A stretch of DNA of 64,000 bases, from contig NZ_BAABCA010000003.1 of NCBI RefSeq assembly GCF_039538365.1, positions 372,001 through 436,000 on the forward strand, read 5' to 3'. The first letter of the stretch is position 1, and every line of letters begins with the position of its first letter. The notes under the pieces were generated by a model. It ran no database searches. It was not told the origin of the DNA and was given only the letters and a program-made list of their open reading frames with translations. The stretch comes from Postechiella marina. Lineage in GTDB: Bacteria > Bacteroidota > Bacteroidia > Flavobacteriales > Flavobacteriaceae. Position numbers and translations under genes: made by a program. Shown here piece by piece: positions 51,150-61,600 of the stretch.

Positions 51150-51923
51150 TTATTCGGGTTGTTTGCCATATTCGATTAATTTTATATGAGGTAAATTACC
51201 TAATTTGTATTTTCTTGATTTTAATTGTTCGACAACCTTTTCTCGTTTTACCCCAAAGTAATTCGATATATAATGATAATGAGGTTGTTTCTTTCCAAGC
51301 CAAGTTTCGCGCCCACCTATACTGTCAAATGTTATAAAGAAGCAATGCCAATCATTTCCTTTGTCTAAAAATTGAGCAATTTTCACACTTCTATGTTCTA
51401 ATGCTTGTTTTAGTTGTCCATCTGAGAGTTCCGTTTCGCCGAAAACTTGAAGTTGTCCATTATCCTTTACTCTGTAAGCATATGGCATTTTTGATAGGTC
51501 AATGTTTTTTTGATTAAACTCTGAAGTGTATTGGCTTAAAGTGTATCCGTGTTTTTCAGATGCTTTGAATATAAATGCAGTTACTATTTTTGGAGTTAAC
51601 ACCATTCCTCTTAATAAATCTTCTTGAATGGCCTTTTTTTTGGCTTGTAAAAGGTCAATTAATTTATTTGGAATATTAGTGTTTTCAAATGTTTCTTTAT
51701 ATTTAATCCAAAATTTTACAGCCTTATTAAATAATTTAACATTCTCATCAGATAATTCTTCATTACTGTTTATAACATCAGGTGAAATACCATAATTAAG
51801 CATTCGATTGATTATAATCTCTCCTTGATAATGTTCAATTGGGTTTTTGTATTCAAAATCTTCTTGCTGAACTTTAGTTAAAACTTCTCCTGTCTTTTTA
51901 TTTCTTATTTCGTTCAGTTTCAT
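51150..51923 (-). CDS. Protein of unknown function (island gene C)
   Basis: 257 residues from the ATG at 51923 (MKLNEIRNKKTGEVLTKVQQ); the ATG at 51950 lies in the flanking repeat. No signal peptide or membrane helix. The N-terminal half is helical and charged. The C-terminal half holds a His/aromatic block, WHCFFITFDSIGGRETW then KQPHYHYISNYFG, which may be a catalytic or metal-binding site. I cannot place it in a family. Its borders carry inverted TGTTA(C/G)CTGC(T/A)(G/A)GC sequences (51134-51148 and 51932-51946). Confidence 0.6.
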   Translation of the reverse strand: MKLNEIRNKKTGEVLTKVQQEDFEYKNPIEHYQGEIIINRMLNYGISPDVINSNEELSDENVKLFNKAVKFWIKYKETFENTNIPNKLIDLLQAKKKAIQEDLLRGMVLTPKIVTAFIFKASEKHGYTLSQYTSEFNQKNIDLSKMPYAYRVKDNGQLQVFGETELSDGQLKQALEHRSVKIAQFLDKGNDWHCFFITFDSIGGRETWLGKKQPHYHYISNYFGVKREKVVEQLKSRKYKLGNLPHIKLIEYGKQPE

Positions 51924-51931
51924 TTTTTCGT

Positions 51932-51960
51932 GCTTGCAGCTAACATACATACAACTATAA
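51932..51960 (-). repeat. Right border repeat of island gene C
   Basis: On the minus strand TATGTTAGCTGCAAGC (51947-51932) lies nine bases before the ATG. It resembles, in inverted orientation, CAGTGTTACCTGCTGGC (51132-51148) just past the gene's stop codon. Together they frame gene C as a unit. Confidence 0.45.
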
Positions 51961-52068
51961 AATTATCCTACATGCCATAAAAATTTTAAACTTTTAATTA
52001 ATGCGAATAACTAATCTATAAACTAAAATTATATCACTTTTATACTTATAAGTGTTGTTTGCTTTTGG

Positions 52069-53958
52069 TTAATTATTACAGTTTTCGCAATACGTGGTAC
52101 GTAAAAAATCGTCTTCTAATAACTGAAAGGTTACGCCTCCATTTTCTATAGCATTAAACAGTTTACAAAAACGTGTTTTATTCATATTAATAGCATTAAG
52201 CATTATGGTTCTGTAATTTAAATCGTTGGTTAAGTTTATATTTACCATGGTTAAATTTAGATAGTAAAACAATAAATTCTCGTCTATATCTATGCTTCTA
52301 GCTTTATCTTCTAGCAAGGCTACAGACAAATCGGTATCGGCATAATAGCTAAAAAACTGCGCCAAGCTCAAATAATCGTAATTAGAAAGGGTAAACTTTT
52401 TATAGTTATTATTAATATATGCAACAGATTTATCTTTGTTTATATAATCTCTAGCACGCATTAAATTTTCTACTTTTATAATATGATAATTCACCATCAT
52501 TCTAGATATAAGCGAACCATCTATACCGTAGTTACGCAATACACTTATTTGGTTTTTAAGCTTAATTTCGTCTACCTCTATTGCTTTAAAGCGCCATAAC
52601 TTTAATTTTACTGCAACAATATTATACTTAACTTCTGCGTCTTTAGGTACTAACTTTTCAAGCTCCAATAGTTCGTTATAAACTATCATGGCTTGCCTAA
52701 CATTAAGCATATACCTGTACGCCGAGTTTTTATTAAATATTTTAGCAAACTTAGCTTGTTTTGGTATGTTCATTTTTCGTAAAATAGAAGGCGGAGTCTC
52801 TTTGCTTTTAAGTTTTTCGAAAATTGAATTTTGAATTTCTCTGGCTTCTTCTATTTTGGATGTTGCAATAGCCTGGTTAAACTTGGTAAGCAAAACATTT
52901 GCAGAATCTTGCTTATACTTATCTTTTCTTTCTAATTCTAGCTCTAAAACTGCCTTTCTGTGGTTTTTTAAAATGGGCTCTAATTGAGCAGAAAACGAGC
53001 CTACTATTCGCGATTTTACTTCGCTTTTAGACAAACTCGACAAACCTTCGTACTTGGTACCTTTTATATCGTTTAAAAACTCGACCCAATTCTCTGACGA
53101 TGTTACCTCGGTTTTAATGGTTGGCTTTTGAAACGCCTGTAATGCTGCCACAATACTATTGGCACGAAGTTCTTGCAATTCTATATTTCTAGCCTCTCTA
53201 CCTTCTACAGACGAATACGCTTTAATGTTTATGGCTTTAATATTAAAATCTGTTAATCGTAGTGAATCGTAAATAGGTTTTATATCTTCTTGCGAATAGT
53301 TTGATTTATTTTTTTCGAAAGGTATTTTAAATTTTAACGTTTTATTTCTCATTACAAAACCTTCTTTAAACGAAGAAGACTTTACCTCTTTAGGACTATA
53401 AGTTAAAGTATCTAAATACATACCCATATCGAGCAGGTCCCACGGGTACGATTCTAAATCGTAAATGGTATAATACTGGCACAAATTTTTATTACTTAAA
53501 AATAAAATATTATACTCTAGCTCGTCGTTAATAAAACCTTCTGGCACCCTACCAACATGTACTCTATATAAATTATCTCCGTTTGGTTTTAAACCACTTC
53601 TAAGTTTTTGAGCATACAAGGGTTTTAATAAATAGCCTCGTATTTGGGTACGGTCTACCGTTTCTACATCGCAAGCATATCTATCTTTTAAAACAATATC
53701 TACTGCCAAACCATCGCCTGTGTTGGCAAAAAGTATATTAAACCATTTCTTATCATTGGTTTCAAAATAAAGATTATCTCGCTCTCTTTTTATAGAAAAT
53801 TGAACCTCTTTTGGAGTTTGCCTAAATATTTGAAGACATTGTTGGCATTTTACATCTCTATCGCTTCCAGGAAAAACAATATCGTAAGTATTTTGAGCAT
53901 TTATAAAAGTTACATGCAATAAGAAACATGCAACAATGAGAAACCGTTTAGAGTTCAT
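52069..53958 (-). CDS. Exported protein with an OmpA-like segment, function unknown
   Basis: 629 residues with signal peptide (cleavage near TFINAQ, 22). It has a Cys pair KCQQC near 38-42 and ends with CENCNN. An OmpA_C-like region is suggested at about 210-280 (LKFKIPFEKNKSNYSQEDIK, INIKAYSSVEGREARNIEL, LRANSIVAAL), which could bind peptidoglycan. The rest is helical and TPR-like in appearance. Large envelope protein of a Bacteroidota-specific type; no specific role can be given. Confidence 0.65.
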   Translation of the reverse strand: MNSKRFLIVACFLLHVTFINAQNTYDIVFPGSDRDVKCQQCLQIFRQTPKEVQFSIKRERDNLYFETNDKKWFNILFANTGDGLAVDIVLKDRYACDVETVDRTQIRGYLLKPLYAQKLRSGLKPNGDNLYRVHVGRVPEGFINDELEYNILFLSNKNLCQYYTIYDLESYPWDLLDMGMYLDTLTYSPKEVKSSSFKEGFVMRNKTLKFKIPFEKNKSNYSQEDIKPIYDSLRLTDFNIKAINIKAYSSVEGREARNIELQELRANSIVAALQAFQKPTIKTEVTSSENWVEFLNDIKGTKYEGLSSLSKSEVKSRIVGSFSAQLEPILKNHRKAVLELELERKDKYKQDSANVLLTKFNQAIATSKIEEAREIQNSIFEKLKSKETPPSILRKMNIPKQAKFAKIFNKNSAYRYMLNVRQAMIVYNELLELEKLVPKDAEVKYNIVAVKLKLWRFKAIEVDEIKLKNQISVLRNYGIDGSLISRMMVNYHIIKVENLMRARDYINKDKSVAYINNNYKKFTLSNYDYLSLAQFFSYYADTDLSVALLEDKARSIDIDENLLFYYLNLTMVNINLTNDLNYRTIMLNAINMNKTRFCKLFNAIENGGVTFQLLEDDFLRTTYCENCNN

Positions 53959-54053
53959 TAATTAACGTATTAAAGAGTAATTAAATAAAAACTAAAGATA
54001 GTTAATACAATTGAGGTAGAAAATACCTACTAATAAGTAGTTTGCTAAAAGTT

Positions 54054-54674
54054 TTACTTTTTAGGAAACGCTTTTTTATTAAATACAATAAGTAATATAA
54101 AGCCAGAACTAATAGCCATATCTGCTACGTTAAAAACAGGCTCGAAAAAAGTAAAAAATTCTCCACCCATAACAGGAAACCATTCTGGCAAATAGCCTTT
54201 ATACAAGGGAAAGTATAGCATGTCTACCACTTTACCATGAAGTAAAGAGTCGTAACCTCCTTCACTAGGTAAAAAACTTGCTAATTGCCCATTGCTATCG
54301 TTAAATATTACACCATAAAAAACAGAATCTATAATATTTCCCAAAGCTCCTGCAAATATTAATGCTATAGCCAATATTAAAACAACCGAGCTTTTTTTAC
54401 GTATAGAATCTACTAACCAATAAGCTATACCAAATATAGCTACTACTCTAAACAAAGTTAAGGCTACTTTTGCTGTTCGGTCAGATATAAAAGAAGCAAA
54501 ATCGCTAATTTTTGTTCCCCAAGCCATGCCATCGTTCTCTATAAAATATATTTTAAACCACGAGAACACTTCTATATTTTCGTGAAGTACAAAATGCGTT
54601 TTTACATATATTTTACTAACCTGATCGATTAATAAAATAACAATAATAAGTAAGATCGATTTTTTTAAAGACAT
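54054..54674 (-). CDS. lspA: Lipoprotein signal peptidase (signal peptidase II)
   Basis: 206 residues with four membrane helices. It removes signal peptides from prolipoproteins. The catalytic aspartates are Asp116 (GNIIDSVFYG) and Asp185 (FNVADMAISSG); the substrate-side motif ENDGMAWG is the usual NxGxAF block. The periplasmic loop between helices 3 and 4 is longer than in E. coli LspA (164 residues), as is normal in Bacteroidota. Follows the DksA-like gene and its terminator. The many lipoproteins in this window are its substrates. Confidence 0.94.
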   Translation of the reverse strand: MSLKKSILLIIVILLIDQVSKIYVKTHFVLHENIEVFSWFKIYFIENDGMAWGTKISDFASFISDRTAKVALTLFRVVAIFGIAYWLVDSIRKKSSVVLILAIALIFAGALGNIIDSVFYGVIFNDSNGQLASFLPSEGGYDSLLHGKVVDMLYFPLYKGYLPEWFPVMGGEFFTFFEPVFNVADMAISSGFILLIVFNKKAFPKK

Positions 54675-54727
54675 TCTATAAATAGATAAGTTATTGCTTT
54701 TTCTAGCAACAACAATAGGTTTTAAAT

Positions 54728-54761
54728 AAAAACGTCTCGACTTAAATAGCGAGACGTTTTT
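54728..54761 (-). terminator. Terminator of the ileS / DksA-like operon
   Basis: Perfect stem AAAAACGTCTCG / CGAGACGTTTTT with a 10-base loop, 18 bases past the DksA-like gene stop and before lspA. Confidence 0.82.
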
Positions 54762-54779
54762 AATATAATTTAACGCAGC

Positions 54780-55160
54780 TTACTGCATGTTTTTTGCTTC
54801 GATACTTAAAGTGGCATGTGGCACCAACTCCAAACGTTTTTTGTTAATTAATTTACCTGTTACACGGCAAACACCATAACTTTTATTCTCTATTCTAATT
54901 AAAGCATTTTTTAAATCTCGAATAAACTTTTCTTGCCTAATAGCTAATTGCGAATTAGATTCTTTACTCATAACAGCACTACCTTCGTCAAACGCTTTAA
55001 ACGTTGGCGATGTATCTTCTGTACCATTATTATAATCGTTCATATACGCACTTTTAATAAGTTCTAAATCGTGCTTTGCTTTTTCTATTTTTTCTAGAAT
55101 TAGCGTTTTAAATTCTGCTAAATCAGCATCAGAATATCTTACGTTTGTTTCTCCTGCCAT
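54780..55160 (-). CDS. TraR/DksA-like protein with a degenerate zinc finger
   Basis: 126 residues. The N-terminal helical coiled coil (about 10-90) resembles DksA, whose coiled coil enters the RNA polymerase secondary channel. The C-terminal finger keeps the fold residues (YGVCRVTGKLINKKRLELVP) but only one of four expected Cys: Cys98 is kept, while positions 101, 119 and 122 are Thr, Ser and Ala at the exact C-x2-C-x17-C-x2-C spacing. Acidic residues at the coiled-coil tip (NGTEDT, 45-50) could still act on polymerase. Begins four bases after ileS, so co-transcribed. A stringent-response role is inferred from the family. Confidence 0.85.
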   Translation of the reverse strand: MAGETNVRYSDADLAEFKTLILEKIEKAKHDLELIKSAYMNDYNNGTEDTSPTFKAFDEGSAVMSKESNSQLAIRQEKFIRDLKNALIRIENKSYGVCRVTGKLINKKRLELVPHATLSIEAKNMQ

Positions 55161-55164
55161 AATT

Positions 55165-58100
55165 TTAATGTTTTTTAATAGCCAATTTGGTATTTACATC
55201 ATCAAAAGCAATATCTATACCACTATTTAATTGGTCTGTTATTTCAAGTTCTTCTGTTAACGTTTCTGCTTTAATATAATCTAAATTATCTGCCACAGCA
55301 TTAACAATATTTTCATCTTTTTGAATTACAACATCAATTCTATCTGTAACCTCGAAACCTGAATCTTTTCTTAAATTTTGAATACGATTTACAAGTTCTC
55401 TAGCAACACCTTCTTTACGAAGATCTTCAGTAATTGTAACATCTAAAGCTACTGTTAACGCACCTTCGTTTGCTACTAACCACCCTTCAATATCTTGTGA
55501 TGTAATTTCCACATCTTCAAGCCCTAAAGTAATATTTTTTCCATTAACTTCGACATCAATACTTCTGTTTTGCTCGATTTTTTTAATATCTTCTGAACCA
55601 AACTGCCTTATTTGATTGGCTATCAGCTTCATATCTTTACCAAAACGTGGTCCTAAAGCTTTAAAATTAGGTTTTATTTGCTTTACAAGTATATCTGAAG
55701 CGTCTTCTAACAGCTCAACTTCCTTAACATTAACCTCGTGTTTTATTAAATTTGATACCGCTAAAATCTCTTCTTTTTGTTGTGCACTATCAATAGGAAT
55801 CATAATTTTTTGAAGCGGTTGGCGCACTTTTATTTTTTCTTTAGCTCTTAAAGACAATACTAAAGACGATATAGTTTGTGCAGCTTCCATTTTACGCTCT
55901 AAACTTTTATCTACAAAAGCTTCGTTATACTCAGGAAAATTAGATAAATGTACACTTTCGAAAGCTTCTTTTTTAGATACTGAATTTAAATCTAAATACA
56001 ACTTATCCATAAAGAAAGGTGCAATTGGTGCGCCTAACTTAGCAATGGTTACCATACAAGTGTAAAGCGTTTGATATGCCGATATTTTATCGGTTTGGTA
56101 ATCGCCTTTCCAGAAACGCCTTCTGCTTAAACGTACAAACCAGTTACTTACATAATCTTGTGTAAAATTAGAAATGGCTCTAGCTGCTTTTGTTGGCTCG
56201 TAGTCTGCGTAATACGCATCTACTTTTTTAATTAAAGTATGTAATTCTGATAAAATCCAACGGTCTATTTCTGGTCGTTCTGCTAAAGGAATATCGGCTT
56301 CGGCATAACTAAATTTATCTAAATTAGTGTATAATGTAAAGAATGAATACGTGTTATAAAGCGTACCGAAAAACTTACGTTTTACTTCTTCTATACCATC
56401 TAAATCAAATTTTAAGTTGTCCCATGGGTTTGCGTTAGCAATCATATACCAACGTGTTGCATCGGCACCATAGTTACCTAAAGTTTCGAATGGATCGGCT
56501 GCATTGCCTAGACGTTTAGACATTTTTTGTCCGTTTTTATCTAACACCAACCCGTTTGATACCACGTTTTTATAAGCAACAGAATCGAAAACCATTGTAC
56601 CAATAGCGTGAAGTGTATAAAACCACCCACGAGTTTGATCGACACCTTCTGCAATAAAATCGGCAGGAAATGTTGTTCCTTTATCAATTAAATCTGTATT
56701 TTCAAAAGGGTAATGCCATTGTGCATAAGGCATAGAACCAGAATCGAACCAAACATCTATTAAATCGCTTTCGCGGTACATTTTTTGTCCGGAATCAGAT
56801 ACTAATACAATATCGTCAACTATATTTTTATGTAAATCTATCTTTGCATAGTTTTCTTCGGAGTTGTTTCCTATTTCAAAATCTGCAAAAATATCTTTAG
56901 CTAAAACACCAGCATTAACTGCCTTTTTCATTTCTGTTTTTAACTCTTCAACAGAACCAATACAAAGTTCTTCTTTGCCATCTTCTGTTCTCCAAATTGG
57001 CAACGGAATTCCCCAATAACGTGAACGCGATAAGTTCCAATCGTTGGCATTTGCTAACCAATTACCAAAACGTCCATCTCCAGTAGATTTTGGTTTCCAG
57101 TTAATACCTGTATTTAACTCGTGCATGCGCCCTTTTACATCTGTAATTTTTATAAACCAAGAATCTAAAGGGTAATAAAGAATAGGTTTATCGGTTCTCC
57201 AACAATGTGGGTAACTGTGCTTATATTTTTCAACCTTAAAGGCTTTATTTTCTTCTTTTAATTTAATGGCAATCTCTACGTCTATAGAGCGTTCTGGAGC
57301 TTCTCCTTCGTCGTAATATTCGTTTTTTACATACTTACCAGCAAACTCCTTCATTTCTGGTCTAAAACGACCTTGTAAATCTACAAGCGGCACTAAATTA
57401 TCGTTTTCGTCTTTTACTAAAAGTGGAGGCACTTCTGGTGTTGCTTGCTTAGCAACTAAAGCATCATCTGCTCCAAAAGTTGGTGCTGTATGCACGATAC
57501 CTGTACCATCTTCTGTAGTTACAAAATCTCCTGCAATTACTCTAAATGCATTTTGAGGATTATCGTTTGGTAAAGCATATGGTAAAAGTTGCTCGTATTT
57601 TATACCAACAAGATCTTTTCCTTTAAATTCTTTTACAATATAAAAAGGCACTTTTTTATCGCCTTCTTTATACTCTAAAAGTATTGATGCTTCTTCAACT
57701 TGGTTAAATAACTTACCCCCAAATTGTTTTGAAACCAATGGTTTAGCTAGTATTACATTAATAGGTTTAAACGTATATTGGTTATACGTTTTTACTAAAA
57801 CATAATCAATTTTTGGCCCAACGGTTAATGCTGTATTACTTGGCAATGTCCAGGGTGTTGTTGTCCAGGCTGTAAAATGAATATCGCCTTCGTTTTGTAA
57901 AAAATCTGGCAATGTATTTTTTATAGCTTTAAATTGAGCAACAATAGTTGTGTCTGTTACATCTTGATATGCGCCTGGTTGGTTAACCTCGTGCGAGCTT
58001 AATCCTGTTCCTGCTTTTGGCGAGTAAGGCTGAATTGTATAGCCTTTGTACATTAACTTTTTAGAGTAAATCTCTTTTAAAAGCCACCAAACAGACTCCA

Positions 58101-58572
58101 TATATTTAGGTTTGTAGGTAACATACGGATCGTCCATGTCTACCCAATACCCCATTTTTTCTGTTAAATCGTTCCACACATCTGTATAACGCATTACTGC
58201 CTTACGACAAGCCGCATTATAATCTTCTACAGAAATGGTTTTACCTATATCTTCTTTTGTTATTCCTAGTTCTTTTTCTACGCCTAACTCAATAGGTAAA
58301 CCGTGAGTGTCCCAACCTGCTTTACGCTTAACTTGGTAACCTTTCATGGTTTTATAACGCGGAAAAATATCTTTAATAGCTCGTGCTAAAACGTGGTGCA
58401 CACCAGGAAGACCGTTTGCCGATGGTGGCCCTTCGTAAAACACATAAGGTTTATTGCCTTCTCTAGTAGATACACTTTTTTCAAAAATGTTATTTTCTTG
58501 CCAATATTGTAGTATCTCGCTTGCTACATTTGGTAAGTCAAGTCCTTTATATTCAGGAAATTTCGCGCTCAT
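55165..58572 (-). CDS. ileS: Isoleucyl-tRNA synthetase, type 2 (IleRS2) with GxHH signature
   Basis: 1135 residues, the longer eukaryotic-like form. The class I HIGH motif, usually HxGH, reads Gly57-Val-His-His60 (GLPGVHHVLAR), with the first and third positions swapped. KMSKR is at 683-687. The CP1 editing domain lies between, with TTPWTLPSNTAL near 240. The anticodon-binding part includes the C-terminal extension typical of IleRS2. IleRS2 enzymes resist mupirocin, and the GxHH variant has been reported to give hyper-resistance. Operon with the DksA-like gene. Confidence 0.95.
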   Translation of the reverse strand: MSAKFPEYKGLDLPNVASEILQYWQENNIFEKSVSTREGNKPYVFYEGPPSANGLPGVHHVLARAIKDIFPRYKTMKGYQVKRKAGWDTHGLPIELGVEKELGITKEDIGKTISVEDYNAACRKAVMRYTDVWNDLTEKMGYWVDMDDPYVTYKPKYMESVWWLLKEIYSKKLMYKGYTIQPYSPKAGTGLSSHEVNQPGAYQDVTDTTIVAQFKAIKNTLPDFLQNEGDIHFTAWTTTPWTLPSNTALTVGPKIDYVLVKTYNQYTFKPINVILAKPLVSKQFGGKLFNQVEEASILLEYKEGDKKVPFYIVKEFKGKDLVGIKYEQLLPYALPNDNPQNAFRVIAGDFVTTEDGTGIVHTAPTFGADDALVAKQATPEVPPLLVKDENDNLVPLVDLQGRFRPEMKEFAGKYVKNEYYDEGEAPERSIDVEIAIKLKEENKAFKVEKYKHSYPHCWRTDKPILYYPLDSWFIKITDVKGRMHELNTGINWKPKSTGDGRFGNWLANANDWNLSRSRYWGIPLPIWRTEDGKEELCIGSVEELKTEMKKAVNAGVLAKDIFADFEIGNNSEENYAKIDLHKNIVDDIVLVSDSGQKMYRESDLIDVWFDSGSMPYAQWHYPFENTDLIDKGTTFPADFIAEGVDQTRGWFYTLHAIGTMVFDSVAYKNVVSNGLVLDKNGQKMSKRLGNAADPFETLGNYGADATRWYMIANANPWDNLKFDLDGIEEVKRKFFGTLYNTYSFFTLYTNLDKFSYAEADIPLAERPEIDRWILSELHTLIKKVDAYYADYEPTKAARAISNFTQDYVSNWFVRLSRRRFWKGDYQTDKISAYQTLYTCMVTIAKLGAPIAPFFMDKLYLDLNSVSKKEAFESVHLSNFPEYNEAFVDKSLERKMEAAQTISSLVLSLRAKEKIKVRQPLQKIMIPIDSAQQKEEILAVSNLIKHEVNVKEVELLEDASDILVKQIKPNFKALGPRFGKDMKLIANQIRQFGSEDIKKIEQNRSIDVEVNGKNITLGLEDVEITSQDIEGWLVANEGALTVALDVTITEDLRKEGVARELVNRIQNLRKDSGFEVTDRIDVVIQKDENIVNAVADNLDYIKAETLTEELEITDQLNSGIDIAFDDVNTKLAIKKH

Positions 58573-58621
58573 TTACTCGTATTTCTTATAAGGTTGCGAA
58601 TTTAAGGAATTTTGACCTAAA

Positions 58622-58650
58622 AAAAGCCAAAATATTAATTTTGGCTTTTA
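58622..58650 (-). terminator. Terminator of the T9SS adhesin-like gene
   Basis: Perfect 12-bp stem AAAAGCCAAAAT / ATTTTGGCTTTT with an ATTA loop; T run on the minus strand. Lies between the adhesin stop and the ileS start. Confidence 0.82.
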
Positions 58651-58671
58651 GAATATTGTAATAATAGCAAA

Positions 58672-61600
58672 TTAGTTAATTATCAGTTTTTTAGAAAACA
58701 CTTGATTGTCATCAGACCTAAAGTAAGCAACATAACTTCCGGTTGCTAAAACTGGAATATCTAAACCATTTTCTAAAGTGCTTTGAGATACGTTTTCTAA
58801 CTCTAAAACAGATTGACCAAGCATATTAACTAAAGCTAATCTTTTTATGGATGAGCTTAATTTTTTAGCATATAATTTTCTGTCTCCACTTAGGTAATAA
58901 ACAAAATTTTGATCTTGAGACAACTCTTTAACACCTAAAGACTCCTGCTCTGATTGAAATACAATTTCAAATCTATTATTAAATTTTCCTTGAAACGAAG
59001 AAAAACGATACGCTGTATTTTTAGTTAAATCGAAATAAGTACCTGTTAAATTATCTTTTAAATATATTTCTTCTTCGTCATCAAAATTCTCTATTTCAGA
59101 TAATTTAATTTCAAATGAATTATCGCCAGAAGATTTAAAATTTAAAGGCACCACTTTATCTAACTCTACTGCACCATATGCTTGAATATTCATATCCTTT
59201 CCATCTAAGTTTAAGTGAATATCGTTATTATTAATATCTACGTTTTCGGCATCATAACCATAATCGTAAGCATCAGAAGTGATGTCACTAAAACCTAAAA
59301 GTAATTCTCTATGGGTTTCTGGGCCAGAAACAGATTGCATTTCTAATCGCATCTTTTTAAATACTGCATTATTATTACTGTCTTCTGTTTCTGCTTTTGC
59401 AACAGCTTCTTTACTTGCTTTTTTATCGTTTCTATTTTTTAAGAATATAGATCCAGAATTAAAAGATCCGTTGGCATCTGCCTCTTTTATAAAAACACGC
59501 TGACTGTTATTAAACTCTACTTTTCCATCTGCAACAATCTCTGTTATAAAAGCCTGCCCCACAGGCAAGTATTTGGTTGGCACTTTTGTACCGTTTTGAT
59601 TCCCGTTATTTGCACCAGTTATACCTACAAATTGATAAGCACGTATAGCACCCAATTTATTTAATTGTGCATAACCTCCATTATACTCGTTTAGATTGTG
59701 AGATGTTCCGCTCCATTGTTGCCATAATTGTAAAACACCATCTATAACACCTTCATTATCGTCTATAAATTTACCTACATCTAAAGCAGATGGATAAGGG
59801 TTACCCATTAAATAGGTAGTCTCTGTAACTGTTGGCTCTGAGCCTGCTCCGCCTTTATCTACAACATCCAATAAAATGGTTCCGTTATTTGGCTTACCTT
59901 CAAAAATATATTGCTGGTCTGTAGATATACCTGTTCCTTTTTGGGTATAACCTATTCCTGGTTTAATTGGTGTACTTGTTCCTAGTTGTGCCCAATCCCA
60001 ATACGTTAATCCATTTATAAAAGTATACAACCAATATGTGCTTATAGTACCATTTCCTGTATAACCATTGGTAAACAAACAGTTTAAGCCAGAATTGTCT
60101 TTTATTAAATCTAATTTAAAATCGGTGTTATTTGTATTGTTTACAGCTGCATTATTGTTAGATAAATTAGTTGCTCCAACAGCTCCTACTGGAGAAGACC
60201 AGTAGTTGTACCAATACGCATTACCTGTTCCTTCTTGTCTTCTTAAAACTCGACCTGTTGACGATGTTACTAAATCGCTGTTTATAGTTTGAATTAATTG
60301 CGAATCGTCTTGTAAGTCTAACACTCCATTTAACCCTAAATACCAACTATTTTGCACTTGATTGTCGCCATTAATAGTTAATGTATTGCCATTAGCTACA
60401 AATAGCCCTAGATTTTTTACAGCGTGACTTGCATTAACATTATGTTTAATATCAACAATACTCCAATCTTTATTATTAGCAACATCTTCAATGTCCCAAA
60501 CATCGCCATGTAACCACGTATTTTCTGTAGTCCATGCGCCATTATTTAATGTCTCGTAAGGCATTGGTGCTGTTTGTTCTTGAACTGTGTTTATATTATG
60601 AAGCGTAACATCTCTATTATAAATTGAATAATCTTTAGTGGTTGTAGATAAAATCTTTGTCATTGGGTAATAAGCCTGAAGATTAGACCAAAATATAGAT
60701 TCACCTTTTGAAACAGAGTCGCTAAAATCAACCACATCCTTAGGAATAACCGCCCCTTTTACATTACCATTTTCCTCCTTAATTTCTTGATAAACTATTT
60801 GCTGTAATTGATTTGTTGTTAGCGCCTTGTTAAAAACTCTAACCTCATCTATATCTCCATTAAAATGACCAAAACCAGCAACACTTGTATTTGTAGGATA
60901 CCTACCTATTGTAAATTCTCTTTTAGAATAAATATGCTGCGATCCATTATAATTTTTAGTAATTAATTCTGAGCTTAAATTAGAATCACTTACTGTGTTT
61001 AGTAGTTTACCATTAAGATAAAGTTTTAAAGTTTCGGAAGATGAATCAAAAACACCAGCAACATGATACCAAACATCGTTCTCCATTTTTATATTATCGG
61101 TTGGCACTGGCTGTACCTGAATATTATTACTTGGATAATTACTACTAGAAGTTACTTGCTTTTGAGTGATAACTATAAATACAGGCGTTCTTCCTTTAGT
61201 AATATAAAGACGCATTGATTCCTGACCTGCAATGCTGTATATATTTGCCAAATTACCAGTGTTATTACTTTCAATTTTTACCCAACCCATAACTGTTCCT
61301 TCGTTCCAATCTTCAATAAATGGTGCTGCATCAAGGTAGTCATCAACACCATCAAAATCTAATAAAGCTTCTGTAATATAAACATCTATTAAGTCTCTAT
61401 AATCTAAATCTCCTCCTAAACTTAAATCGCCATCGGTATCTGGTAGAGTAGATAAATCTGAAGGGTCCTCAATATCTTCATTTACATCCCAAAGGGTATC
61501 AAAAACACCGTTTGTTTCAAAAGCATTATCTAAACCATCGTTATCTACGTCTAGATTTGTTGCGGTATTTGCCATACCATTTTCTTCTATATCTGGTGTA

